DNA of 64,000 nt from DATJPY01 sp035506135. Lineage in GTDB: Bacteria > Myxococcota_A > UBA9160 > PR03. A program made the translations under genes and the position numbers. The notes beneath the pieces are model-generated. The model saw only the letters and a list, made by a program, of their open reading frames with translations. It was not told the origin of the DNA and ran no database searches. The stretch is taken from the NCBI GenBank assembly GCA_035506135.1, contig DATJPY010000044.1, positions 11,297 through 75,296 on the forward strand. The letters are read 5' to 3'. This document shows positions 35,952-46,020 of this stretch, one piece after another; position 1 is the first letter of the stretch, and each line of letters starts with the position of its first letter.

Positions 35952-37658
35952 CCGCAGCGGCGCCGCGTCTTCGACGATGATGTGATCGCGGGCCAGGATG
36001 GTGCCCTGGGCGCGGTCCAGCTCCGTGATCGAGTTGTGATAGACCTGCTGCGCCGCGATCTTCTGCTGCTCCGCCTGCACCAGGTCCTGCTCCCGGAGCA
36101 GCACGTCGAAAGGGGTGGACTCGCCATACTCGAGCCGCACCCGCTCGGCGCGCAGCTGCTCGGTGGCTGCGACGACCGCGCGGTCGGCGGCCTCGATGCC
36201 CTCGACCGCGGCGAGCAGGTTGCGGGAGGCGCGACGGATGTCCGAGATGATCTGCTGCTCGAGCCGGTGCAATGAGGTCTCCGAGCGGCGCAGCTCCAGG
36301 GCCGCCTTCTGGTAGTCGGCGCGCGGCGACACGTTCCCGAGCGGGATCGAGAAGATGCCCTGCACGGTAAAGCTTCGCGGGGCGCGGGGGGTGAAGAAGT
36401 CGTCGTTGGCATCGGTCCAGTGCTTCCCGATGACCCCCGGGACGGGGCAGGGGGTACCCGGCGGCCCGGTGAAGTTGAGGCAGTCCGGGCTCAGCCGGCC
36501 GGCCAGGCCGTTGTTCGAGAAGCTCGCGACCGTGTCGAGCTGGGGCAGCCGCTGGTTGCTGGCGTAGCGGAGCTGCACGGTGCGGCTGTCGACCTGGCGC
36601 TTGGCCGCCGCGATCTCCGGGCGGGTGGCGAGCGCCCGGTCGGTGGCGCCCTGGGGATCGACCTCGCGAACGGGCATGTCCTCCGGCGAGTCGGTGGGCT
36701 CGACGTCCAGGCGGGTCGTCGGCCCGAGGTAGGGACCGAGCACGTTGTCGATCAGGGCGTCCTGGATGTTGCGCTCGGCGGCATCCGCGGTGATCAGGCG
36801 GAAGTCGCGGTCGGCGACGCCGGCCTCCGCCTGGACGACCTCCACCCTCGAGACCACGCCCACGTCGAACTGCGCCTTGGTCTGCTCGAGCAGCGCCTTC
36901 GCGGTATCGAGGCTCTTCTGCGCGACGCGCGTGTTCTCCTGCGCGGCGACCAGCGCCCAGTAGCTGTTCTCGGTCGCCGCGACCTGGTCCATCAGCTTGG
37001 CGGCGAAGGTGTCGCGCGAGGCGTCGAGGCCGATCTGCGAGAGGCGCACCTGGGTCCAGGCGTCGCCCCAGAGGAGACCGCGCAGCAGCGGGATCTGGAG
37101 CGTGGCCAGGAAGGCGGTGGTGAACTGCGGCGAGAGCACCTGGATGCGGTTGTCGGTCTCCTCCGACATGCCCGAATAGGAGGCCGAGTAGGACCCGCCG
37201 ATCACGGGGATCGCGCCGCGCACGCCGCCCTCGGCGTGGTCGGTCTGGTCGTGCAGCAGGATCGAGCCGACGATCGTGCTCGCCGTGGGCGTCTGGGTGT
37301 CGGTGTGACCGCCGTCGGCGAAGAGGCGCGGGTCATACACGCCCCAGCTCGACTTGAGCGTCTGCTCCGCGACCAGCGGATCGAAACGCTCGAGCTCGAT
37401 GTCGAGATTGTTGGTCACCGAGAGCCGGACCGCGTCGAGCAGGCCGAGCTTGAGCGTGCCGTCGGTCGGGGCGGGCCCCGGCGTCGGCGGGGCGACAGAG
37501 GTCGGCGTCGGGGCGGTCGCGCTCGCGGGCGTGCCGGCGGCGGCCCGCTGCGAGGGCGGAGGCTTCGAATAGGCGGCCGCGGACGCAGAGCCCGCTCTCG
37601 CGGGCTGGGTCGGCGCCACCAGCGCGGCGACGGCGAGCCAGACCAGCGCTCGTCGCAT
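35949..37658 (-). CDS. TolC-family outer-membrane channel protein
   Basis: A 569-residue TolC-family (OEP) protein. After the signal peptide (VWLAVAALVAPTQPARA) comes a Pro/Ala/Thr-rich segment of about 50 residues. The first OEP repeat begins at GLLDAVRLSVTNNLDIELER and the second around QQIISDIRRASRNLLAAVEG. The long helices end with EQQKIAAQQVYHNSITELDRA. It would form the trimeric outer-membrane duct of an efflux or type I export system. No periplasmic adaptor or inner-membrane pump gene is adjacent. A GGAGG-rich ribosome site precedes the ATG. Confidence 0.93.
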   Translation of the reverse strand: MRRALVWLAVAALVAPTQPARAGSASAAAYSKPPPSQRAAAGTPASATAPTPTSVAPPTPGPAPTDGTLKLGLLDAVRLSVTNNLDIELERFDPLVAEQTLKSSWGVYDPRLFADGGHTDTQTPTASTIVGSILLHDQTDHAEGGVRGAIPVIGGSYSASYSGMSEETDNRIQVLSPQFTTAFLATLQIPLLRGLLWGDAWTQVRLSQIGLDASRDTFAAKLMDQVAATENSYWALVAAQENTRVAQKSLDTAKALLEQTKAQFDVGVVSRVEVVQAEAGVADRDFRLITADAAERNIQDALIDNVLGPYLGPTTRLDVEPTDSPEDMPVREVDPQGATDRALATRPEIAAAKRQVDSRTVQLRYASNQRLPQLDTVASFSNNGLAGRLSPDCLNFTGPPGTPCPVPGVIGKHWTDANDDFFTPRAPRSFTVQGIFSIPLGNVSPRADYQKAALELRRSETSLHRLEQQIISDIRRASRNLLAAVEGIEAADRAVVAATEQLRAERVRLEYGESTPFDVLLREQDLVQAEQQKIAAQQVYHNSITELDRAQGTILARDHIIVEDAAPLR

Positions 37659-37690
37659 CAGTCCTCCCCCTCCACAACGGACGCGGCAGC

Positions 37691-37696
37691 ACGGTA
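37691..37696 (-). promoter_or_regulatory. Candidate -10 element of the TolC-family gene
   Basis: TACCGT on the minus strand ends 32 bases before the TolC ATG, and GGAGGGGGAGGA lies between as ribosome site. Confidence 0.35.
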
Positions 37697-37744
37697 GCCT
37701 TCCCGCTCCCGCGATCAACGATCCGCGTCCGGGGCCCGAAGGGC

Positions 37745-37750
37745 TATCCT
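37745..37750 (+). promoter_or_regulatory. Candidate -10 of a leaderless ispD mRNA
   Basis: TATCCT ends 8 bases before ATG 37759. The spacer (gcgccgcc) holds no Shine-Dalgarno sequence. Confidence 0.5.
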
Positions 37751-37758
37751 GCGCCGCC

Positions 37759-38466
37759 ATGCGCATCGCCGCTCTGGTACTCGCAGCGGGCCGCGGCGAG
37801 CGCCTCGGCGCGAGGCTCCCCAAGGCCCTGCTCGCGCTGGCCGGTCGCCCGCTTCTGCTCCACGCGATCGAGGCGCTGGGCGCCTGTGCCGAGCTCGAGG
37901 CGATCGTCCCGGTCGTGCCCTCCGCGGAGCTCGCGCGCTGCGCCGAGCTGGTGCGCGATCGCCCGCGCGTGTGGGCCCCCGTCGCGGGCGGTGCCGAGCG
38001 CCAGGACTCGATGCGCGCCGGGCTGGCGGCGCTGCCCCCGGACGTCGAGCTGGTGGCGGTCCACGACGCCGCGCGCCCGCTGGTTCGGCCCGGCGACGTG
38101 TCGGCGGTCGTCGCCGCGGCGCGCGACCACGGCGCGGCGCTCCTCGCCGTTCCGCTGCGCGACACGCTCAAGCGGGTGCGCGACGGCCAGGTCGCCGAGA
38201 CGCTCCCGCGAGTCGCCTGCTGGGCGGCCCAGACACCGCAGGTATTTCGCGCCGATTGGCTCCGCGAGGCGCTCGCCAAGGCCGAGGCGGACGGCTTCCA
38301 GGGCACCGACGACGCGCAGCTCGTCGAGCGCCTCGGCATCGCGGTGCGCGTCGTCGAGGGCGATCCCCGCAACCTCAAGATCACCTGGCCGGAGGACCTG
38401 GAGATCGCGGAGGCGCTGCTGGCGCAGCAGGCCCGGCGGCGCACGCAGGAGGCTGCGACGCGGTGA
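37759..38466 (+). CDS. ispD: 2-C-methyl-D-erythritol 4-phosphate cytidylyltransferase
   Basis: A 235-residue IspD of the non-mevalonate isoprenoid pathway, which joins CTP with MEP. The nucleotide-binding LVLAAGRGERLGARLPKALL starts the protein; VHDAARPLV, TLKRV and CWAAQTPQVFRADWL with GTDDAQLVERLG follow. The ATG has no ribosome site. The stop overlaps the GTG of ispF, and ispD-ispF adjacency is common. Confidence 0.97.
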   Translation: MRIAALVLAAGRGERLGARLPKALLALAGRPLLLHAIEALGACAELEAIVPVVPSAELARCAELVRDRPRVWAPVAGGAERQDSMRAGLAALPPDVELVAVHDAARPLVRPGDVSAVVAAARDHGAALLAVPLRDTLKRVRDGQVAETLPRVACWAAQTPQVFRADWLREALAKAEADGFQGTDDAQLVERLGIAVRVVEGDPRNLKITWPEDLEIAEALLAQQARRRTQEAATR

Positions 38467-38963
38467 CGGCGCCCCGCATCGGACATGGCATCGACGCCCA
38501 CCGCCTGGCTCCGGGCCGGCCGCTCTGGCTGGGCGGGGTGCGGGTGCCCTACGAGCGCGGTCTCGAGGGCCACTCGGACGGCGACGCGCTGCTCCACGCG
38601 GTCGCGAGCGCGCTCCTCGGCGCGCTCGGCGACGGCGACCTCGGCACCCACTTCCCGTCGTCGGACCCCGCCTGGGCCGGCGCGGCGAGCGGCACGCTCG
38701 TGGCCCGCGTCCTCGAGCGCGTGCGCGCGCGCGGCCTGGTCGTCGCCAACCTGGACGCGACGGTGATCGCCGAGCAGCCCCGCCTGGCGCCGCTGCGCGC
38801 AGCGATGGTCGAGTCGATCGCCAAGCTCCTCGGGGTTCCGCTCGAACGCGTGAACGTGAAGCTCACGAGCCCGGACGGCCTCGGCGCGATCGGCCGGGCG
38901 GATGGCATCGCAGCGCAGGCGGTCGTGCTGCTGGTCGAGGCCGCCGACGCAGGCGGCGGGTGA
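38463..38963 (+). CDS. ispF: 2-C-methyl-D-erythritol 2,4-cyclodiphosphate synthase
   Basis: A 166-residue IspF. Metal ligands are in GIDAHRL (DxH) and LEGHSDGDALLHA; the C-terminal NVKLTSPDGLGAIGRADGIA is the usual TTEGLGFxGR-like loop in variant form. It closes the cyclic diphosphate two steps after IspD in the MEP pathway. GTG start in a GTGA overlap with ispD, and its stop overlaps cysS the same way. Confidence 0.97.
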   Translation: MTAPRIGHGIDAHRLAPGRPLWLGGVRVPYERGLEGHSDGDALLHAVASALLGALGDGDLGTHFPSSDPAWAGAASGTLVARVLERVRARGLVVANLDATVIAEQPRLAPLRAAMVESIAKLLGVPLERVNVKLTSPDGLGAIGRADGIAAQAVVLLVEAADAGGG

Positions 38964-40369
38964 CGGCCGTGGCGGATCTCGTGCTGTACAACACGCGCAC
39001 CCGGCGCAAGGAGCGCTTCGAGCCGCTCGAGCCGGGCCACGCGCGCGTCTACTCGTGCGGGCCCACCGTCTACGCGCCGCAGCACATCGGGAACCTGCGC
39101 CCCTACGTGTTCGCCGACCTGCTGAAGCGCGCGCTGCGCGCCGAGGGCCTGCGCGTCACGCACGTGATCAACATCACCGACGTCGGGCACCTCACCGACG
39201 ACGCCGACGCCGGCGAGGACAAGATGGAGCGCGCCGCGGCGCGCGCGGGCCGCACGGCGACCGAGATCGCCGCGATCTACGCCGAGCAGTGGCTGCGCGA
39301 CCGGCGCCGGCTGCGCTGCCTGGAGGCGGAGGTCTACTGCAGGGCCACGGAGCACATTCCGCAGCAGATCGCGCTCGCGAAGCGCCTCGAGGCGAAGGGG
39401 TACACGTATCGGCTGGAGGACGGCCTCTACTTCGACACCTCGAAGTTCCCGCGCTACGCCGAGCTCGCCCGCCTCGACCTGGCGGGGCAGGAGGCCGGCG
39501 CGCGGATCGGCGACGTGCCCGGCAAGCGCAACCCGCAGGACTTCGCGCTGTGGAAGCGGGCCGCAGCCGACGTCCGGCGCCAGCAGGAGTGGGACGCGCC
39601 GTGGGGCCGCGGCTTCCCGGGTTGGCATCTGGAGTGCTCGGCGATGAGCATCGAGTACCTCGGCCCGACCTTCGACATCCACACCGGCGGAGTCGACCAC
39701 ATCGCTGTGCACCACACCAACGAGATCGCCCAGAGCGAGTGCGCGCTCGACGTGCATCCGTGGGTGCGCTTCTGGATGCACTGCGAGTTCCTCGAGCTCG
39801 GCGGCGAGAAGCTCTCCAAGTCGAAGGGCCATACGCTGGTGCTCGACGACCTGCTCGAACGCGGGATCGATCCGCTCGCCTATCGGTACTTCCTGCTGCA
39901 GGCCCACTATCGGCAGCAGCAGCACTTCGGCTTCGAGGAGCTCGAGGCGGCCGCCACCGGCCACCGCCGCCTGCTCGCGCACGCGGCCGAGGTCTCCGGC
40001 GCCGCGGGGGACCCCGACCCGTCGCGCACGGCCCCGCTCGCCGAGCGCCTCCGCGCCGCCGTGCGCGACGACCTCAACACGCCGCGCGCGCTGGCGGTGG
40101 TGTGGGAGGTGGCGCGCAGCGCGGCGCTGGCGCCGGCGGACCGGCGCGCGCTGTTCGAGGCCGCCGACGAGCTGCTCGCGCTCGGACTGCGGGACGCGCG
40201 CCCGGCCGAGGCGGCGTCCGACCCGCGCATCGACGGGCTCGTGGCCGAGCGCGAGGCCGCTCGCCGTGCGCGCGACTTCGCGCGCGCGGACGACATCCGC
40301 GACCGGCTGGCCGCCGAGGGCATCGATATCGAAGATACCCCGCAAGGCCCGCGCTGGAGGCGGCGATGA
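38960..40369 (+). CDS. cysS: Cysteinyl-tRNA synthetase
   Basis: A 469-residue class I synthetase. It starts VLYNTRTRRKERFEPLEPG; YSCGPTVYAPQHIGNLRPYV holds the zinc Cys and the HIGH-type motif (HIGN), and LGGEKLSKSKGH is the KMSKS motif (KLSKS). Further zinc ligands lie in WHLECSAMS and HHTNEIAQSE. It charges tRNA-Cys. GTG 38960 is chosen for the GTGA overlap with ispF; another in-frame GTG at 38969 is possible. The C-terminal anticodon-binding part is complete. Confidence 0.97.
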   Translation: MTAVADLVLYNTRTRRKERFEPLEPGHARVYSCGPTVYAPQHIGNLRPYVFADLLKRALRAEGLRVTHVINITDVGHLTDDADAGEDKMERAAARAGRTATEIAAIYAEQWLRDRRRLRCLEAEVYCRATEHIPQQIALAKRLEAKGYTYRLEDGLYFDTSKFPRYAELARLDLAGQEAGARIGDVPGKRNPQDFALWKRAAADVRRQQEWDAPWGRGFPGWHLECSAMSIEYLGPTFDIHTGGVDHIAVHHTNEIAQSECALDVHPWVRFWMHCEFLELGGEKLSKSKGHTLVLDDLLERGIDPLAYRYFLLQAHYRQQQHFGFEELEAAATGHRRLLAHAAEVSGAAGDPDPSRTAPLAERLRAAVRDDLNTPRALAVVWEVARSAALAPADRRALFEAADELLALGLRDARPAEAASDPRIDGLVAEREAARRARDFARADDIRDRLAAEGIDIEDTPQGPRWRRR

Positions 40370-40451
40370 GGCGGTGCCGAGCGTGCGGGCCGCGCAGCGA
40401 GCCGCAGGCGAGCGAAGCTCATCCGATGGGTCCGCGGTGGAGCCGGGTGGA

Positions 40452-42450
<1,999 letters not shown>

Positions 42451-42452
<2 letters not shown>

Positions 42453-42519
42453 GCCCGTCGGGCGATACGCGTCGAGCCGTCCGGGCGATACGCGTGGAGC
42501 CCTCCGGACGATAAACTCG
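42451..42519 (+). repeat. Three tandem 23-bp repeats between uvrB and uvrC
   Basis: Three units of exactly 23 bases lie end to end at 42451-42473, 42474-42496 and 42497-42519, all starting GAGCC and sharing the core GGGCGATACGCGT (copies 1 and 2) or GGACGATAAACTC (copy 3). The array starts within the uvrB TGA and fills almost the whole 72-base gap. The third copy has diverged so that its GATA core becomes TAAACT, the presumed -10 element of uvrC. Confidence 0.9.
42512..42517 (+). promoter_or_regulatory. Candidate -10 of a leaderless uvrC mRNA
   Basis: TAAACT ends 7 bases before GTG 42525, with no Shine-Dalgarno sequence. It lies in the third 23-bp repeat. The other two copies carry TACGCG at the same place. 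Confidence 0.5.
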
Positions 42520-42524
42520 CCGGC

Positions 42525-44429
42525 GTGGCGGGTCGCGAGTCGGAGACGGCGTTCGAGGAGCGGATCGAGAGCCTGCCCACCGGCCCGGGCGTCTATCTCT
42601 TCAAGAACGCGCGCGGGCGGGTGCTGTACGTGGGCAAGGCGCAGAACCTGCGCTCGCGGGTGCGCTCCTACCTGCGCGCGGGCGGCGACGGGCGCATCCG
42701 CGTTGCGCCGATGGTCGAGCAGGCCGCCGACGTCGAGGTCGTGGTTACCCCGTCGGTCAAGGACGCGCTGCTGCTCGAGAACGAGCTGATCAAGCGCCAC
42801 AAGCCGCCGTTCAACGTGCGGCTTCGCGACGACAAGCAGTATCTCGGCCTGCGCCTCGACGCGCGCGAGTCGTGGCCGCGCCTCACGCCCGTGCGACGCT
42901 TCCGCGAGGACGGTGCGGCGTACTTCGGGCCCTACACCTCGAGCCAGTCGCTGCGCGACGCGGTCTCGAACCTGCGGCGCATCTTCCCGCTCCGCTCGTG
43001 CAGCGATCCGGTGTTCCGCGACTACGCGCGCCGCGGCCGCCCGTGCATCGAGTACGAGATGAAGCGCTGCCTCGGCCCGTGCTGCGGCCTGATCGGGACC
43101 GCCGCCTACGCCGAGCTGGTCGAGGGCACGGCGCTCTTCCTGCGCGGCCGCTCGGACGAGCTGCTGCGGGAGCTGCGGCAGGGCATGGACAAGGCGGCCG
43201 AGGAGGAGCGCTTCGAGGACGCGGCGCGGCTGCGCGATCGCATCGCGGCGGTCGAGCAGACGGTGGCGCGCCAGCAGATCGTCGCCGAGCGCGCAGTCGA
43301 CCGCGACGCCTTCGGCCTCGCGCGGCGCGGCGGCGAGGTCGAGGTCGCCGTCCTCCACGTGCGCGCCGGACGCGTGGTCGGCCACGGGAGCTGGTCGTTC
43401 TCCGAGGTCCAGCTCGACGACGCGGAGGCGCTGGGCTCGTTCCTCGGTCAGTACTACGGCGCCCCGGATCGCCCGCCAGCGCGCGAGGTCCTGGTGCCGC
43501 TCGAGCCGGCGGACGGCAGCGCCCTCGCGGAGCTGCTGGCCGAGCGCGCCGGGCGCCGCGTCTCGCTGCGCATCCCGCAGCGGGGCCCCCTGCGCGAGCT
43601 GGTGGCCATGGCGGACGCGAACGCCTCGCTGCGTCTGGCCCAGCGCGTCGACGCGCGCGAGAGCGTCACCGCCGCCCTCGCGGAGCTGCAGGAGCGGCTC
43701 GGGCTGGCCCGGCTGCCGCGCCGCATCGAGTGCTACGACGTCTCGACGCTCGGCGGCGCGCTCGCGGTCGCGAGCCGCGTGGCGTTCGAGGACGGGCGCC
43801 CCGACAAGTCCGGCTATCGGCGCTACCGGATCCGCGAGGCGCCGGGCGGCGACGACGTGGCCTGTCTGCGCGAGGTGATCCAGCGGCGGCTCGGGCGCCG
43901 CGCTGCCGAGCCGCTCCCGGACCTGCTGATGGTCGACGGCGGCAAGGGACAGGTGGGCGTGGTGAGCGCGGCGCTGCGCGACGCCGGCGTGACACAGGAC
44001 GTGGTCGGCATCTCGAAGGAGCGCGACGACGCGGCGGCGACCGCGATCTCCCCGCGCGCGCCGCGCGTTCGCCGCAGCGGCGGCCTCAAGGCGGAGCGGC
44101 TCCACCTTCCCGGCCGCAAGGATCCCGTGCTGCTGCCTGCGAGCTCGTCGGCGCTGCTCCTGCTGCAGCGCGTGCGCGACGAAGCGCATCGCTTCGCGAT
44201 CGAGTTCCAGCGCCAGCTCCGGCAGCGCGCGAACCTGACGTCGATCCTCGAGGAGGTCCCCGGCATCGGGCCCGGCAAGCGGCGCGCACTGCTGCGCGAG
44301 CTCGGCTCGCTGCGCGCGGTGCGCGAGGCGGACGAGGCGCAGCTCGCCGGTGTGGGCGGGGTTTCGGCCGAGGACGCGCGGCGCATCCGCCGCTTCTTCG
44401 ACGCCCTCGGCGACGCTGCACCGCGCTGA
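42525..44429 (+). CDS. uvrC: Excinuclease ABC subunit C
   Basis: A 634-residue UvrC. The GIY-YIG nuclease is at the N-terminus (GPGVYLFKNARGRVLYVGKA), then PYTSSQSLRDAV, a Cys-rich segment (GRPCIEYEMKRCLGPCCG), the UVR motif (DKAAEEERFEDAARLRDRI) that binds UvrB, an RNase H-like domain (IECYDVSTLGG, LMVDGGKGQ), and tandem helix-hairpin-helix motifs (EEVPGIGPGKRRALLREL). It cuts on both sides of the lesion. Start is GTG without ribosome site. Direct uvrB-uvrC adjacency implies joint use. Confidence 0.97.
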   Translation: MAGRESETAFEERIESLPTGPGVYLFKNARGRVLYVGKAQNLRSRVRSYLRAGGDGRIRVAPMVEQAADVEVVVTPSVKDALLLENELIKRHKPPFNVRLRDDKQYLGLRLDARESWPRLTPVRRFREDGAAYFGPYTSSQSLRDAVSNLRRIFPLRSCSDPVFRDYARRGRPCIEYEMKRCLGPCCGLIGTAAYAELVEGTALFLRGRSDELLRELRQGMDKAAEEERFEDAARLRDRIAAVEQTVARQQIVAERAVDRDAFGLARRGGEVEVAVLHVRAGRVVGHGSWSFSEVQLDDAEALGSFLGQYYGAPDRPPAREVLVPLEPADGSALAELLAERAGRRVSLRIPQRGPLRELVAMADANASLRLAQRVDARESVTAALAELQERLGLARLPRRIECYDVSTLGGALAVASRVAFEDGRPDKSGYRRYRIREAPGGDDVACLREVIQRRLGRRAAEPLPDLLMVDGGKGQVGVVSAALRDAGVTQDVVGISKERDDAAATAISPRAPRVRRSGGLKAERLHLPGRKDPVLLPASSSALLLLQRVRDEAHRFAIEFQRQLRQRANLTSILEEVPGIGPGKRRALLRELGSLRAVREADEAQLAGVGGVSAEDARRIRRFFDALGDAAPR

Positions 44430-44476
44430 GCGCGGCGCCGTCAAGGCGCCGGAGCGGCCTGCCGATCCGACGAGGG

Positions 44477-45352
44477 ATGACGCTGCGGCGCGCCCTCGTC
44501 TGCACGCTCGCGCTCGTTGCCGGCTGGCTGCCGCCTGCTGCGGCCGAGGTCTACCGCTGGACCGACGCGCAGGGCGAGGTGCACTACAGCGGCGACCTCG
44601 CCGAGGTGCCTCCGGACCAGCGCGACGCCGCGCGCGGCGCCGCGCCGTCGATGGGTGCGAATCGCGTCCAGACGTACAGCGCGCCGCCTGCCTCGCCGCA
44701 GCCGGCGCGCCCGCGCTCCGCCGATGCGGAGACGAGTCCGGCGCGCGTGCACCGGATTCCGGTCCAGCGCGGCGCGGCGGGCATGATCGTGATGGTCCAG
44801 CTCAACGGCCGCGCCGTCGCGCCGTTCCTGGTCGACACGGGCGCCAGCTACGTGCTGGTTCCCCAGTCGCTTGCCGACGAGATCGGCGTCAAGGTGGGAC
44901 CCGACACGCGGAAGATGCGCTTCGCGACCGCCAACGGGGTGGTGGAGCAGCCCATCGTGATGCTCGACTCGGTCGAGCTCGGCGACGCGCGCGCGGACGA
45001 GGTGCCCGCGAGCATCTCGCCCTCGCTCGGCATCGGGCTGCTCGGCCTCTCCTTCTTCAACCGCTTCACCTACCAGATCGACGCGGCGGCCGGCCTGCTG
45101 ACGCTCACCGAGAACGATCTCGCCGAGAGCGGCGGGATCCTCGGCGGGCGCAGCGAGGGGCAGTGGCGCGGCGAGTTCATGGGCCTGCGCGTGCGCCTCG
45201 CGGAGCTCGAGGCGCGCCGCGATGCGACGCCGCCGAACCACTCCCGGCAGCTCGATCGCCTCGATCAGGAGCACGCCGCGCTCGAGCGCCAGATCGAGAC
45301 GCTGGACGCCGAGGCGGACCGCGCGCGCGTGCCGGACGCCTGGCGCCGCTGA
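44477..45352 (+). CDS. Secreted DUF4124 / retropepsin-like aspartic protease
   Basis: A 291-residue exported protein. The signal peptide ends WLPPAAA, then a DUF4124 motif EVYRWTDAQGEVHYSGD. A clan AA aspartic protease domain with FLVDTGASYVLVP, the DTGAS active site, and LGIGLLGLSFFNRFTYQID follows. The C-terminal 70 residues are helical and charged (LRVRLAELEARRDATPP, RLDQEHAALERQIETLD), probably coiled coil. One-domain retropepsins work as dimers. The ATG follows uvrC by 47 bases, which contain a 7-bp hairpin (44433-44451). The substrate is unknown; a periplasmic site is likely. Confidence 0.85.
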   Translation: MTLRRALVCTLALVAGWLPPAAAEVYRWTDAQGEVHYSGDLAEVPPDQRDAARGAAPSMGANRVQTYSAPPASPQPARPRSADAETSPARVHRIPVQRGAAGMIVMVQLNGRAVAPFLVDTGASYVLVPQSLADEIGVKVGPDTRKMRFATANGVVEQPIVMLDSVELGDARADEVPASISPSLGIGLLGLSFFNRFTYQIDAAAGLLTLTENDLAESGGILGGRSEGQWRGEFMGLRVRLAELEARRDATPPNHSRQLDRLDQEHAALERQIETLDAEADRARVPDAWRR

Positions 45353-45472
45353 GGGCGCGGTAGCGGACTTCCCAGAATGGGGAGACCGGCGCCCTCGTCG
45401 GTGTGGCGGGGCGCCTGCCGCGCCGCGTCGCGTCGCGCCCCGTGGCATCGATCTTGCTCCCTCCGGGCCTCG

Positions 45473-45847
45473 ATGCGCATCCGCCCCCGCAGCGATCCGC
45501 ACGAGCGCCGCGAGCGCGCGCGAATCCGCCTCGACCTCGAGCGGCTCGGCGTCGCGGACGAGCTGCGGGACGAGCTCTCGCGCCGCCTCGAGGCGCTCTC
45601 GAACAATCTCTCGGAGGACGCCTACGATGCCGCCCTCGCCGGCGTGGCGCTGGCGGACGCGCTCCACCGCGAGGGCGCCGAGGCGCAGCGGCATCGGGCA
45701 CGCGACCTGGGCGAGATCCAGCGCCTGCTCGGCGCATTCTCCGAGGAGATGCGCAAGCTCGATGAGGCGCTCCAGATCCTCTCGACCTACGTCCAGCGCA
45801 TGCGCTCGCGCACGCGCGTCGTCGAGCGCCCCAAGCTGATGCACTGA
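45473..45847 (+). CDS. Small charged helical protein of unknown function
   Basis: A 124-residue protein if ATG 45473 is used; an in-frame ATG at 45377 would add 32 residues of low-complexity sequence. It is almost all helix, rich in Arg, Glu, Leu and Ala (ELSRRLEALSNNLSEDAYDA, GEIQRLLGAFSEEMRKLDEA), and suggests a coiled-coil or helical bundle. There is no signal peptide. No clear ribosome site is seen before either start. I do not recognise a family. It lies between the protease and comEC with 173 bases before comEC. Confidence 0.55.
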   Translation: MRIRPRSDPHERRERARIRLDLERLGVADELRDELSRRLEALSNNLSEDAYDAALAGVALADALHREGAEAQRHRARDLGEIQRLLGAFSEEMRKLDEALQILSTYVQRMRSRTRVVERPKLMH

Positions 45848-46020
45848 TCCTGCAGCGCGCCTGGGTCGGGAGCGCGCGGCGCGGCTCGCGTCGCCGGCGG
45901 GCCGGTGCCGCGATATCCTCGCACCCACTCCGCGGTCCCGCGGCAGATCGGCGCATCGGCTTCTTCGGCGACTTCTTCGGCGTACTCGGCAGCTTCCTCG
46001 GCCAGCTCGGCCTCGCGCAG

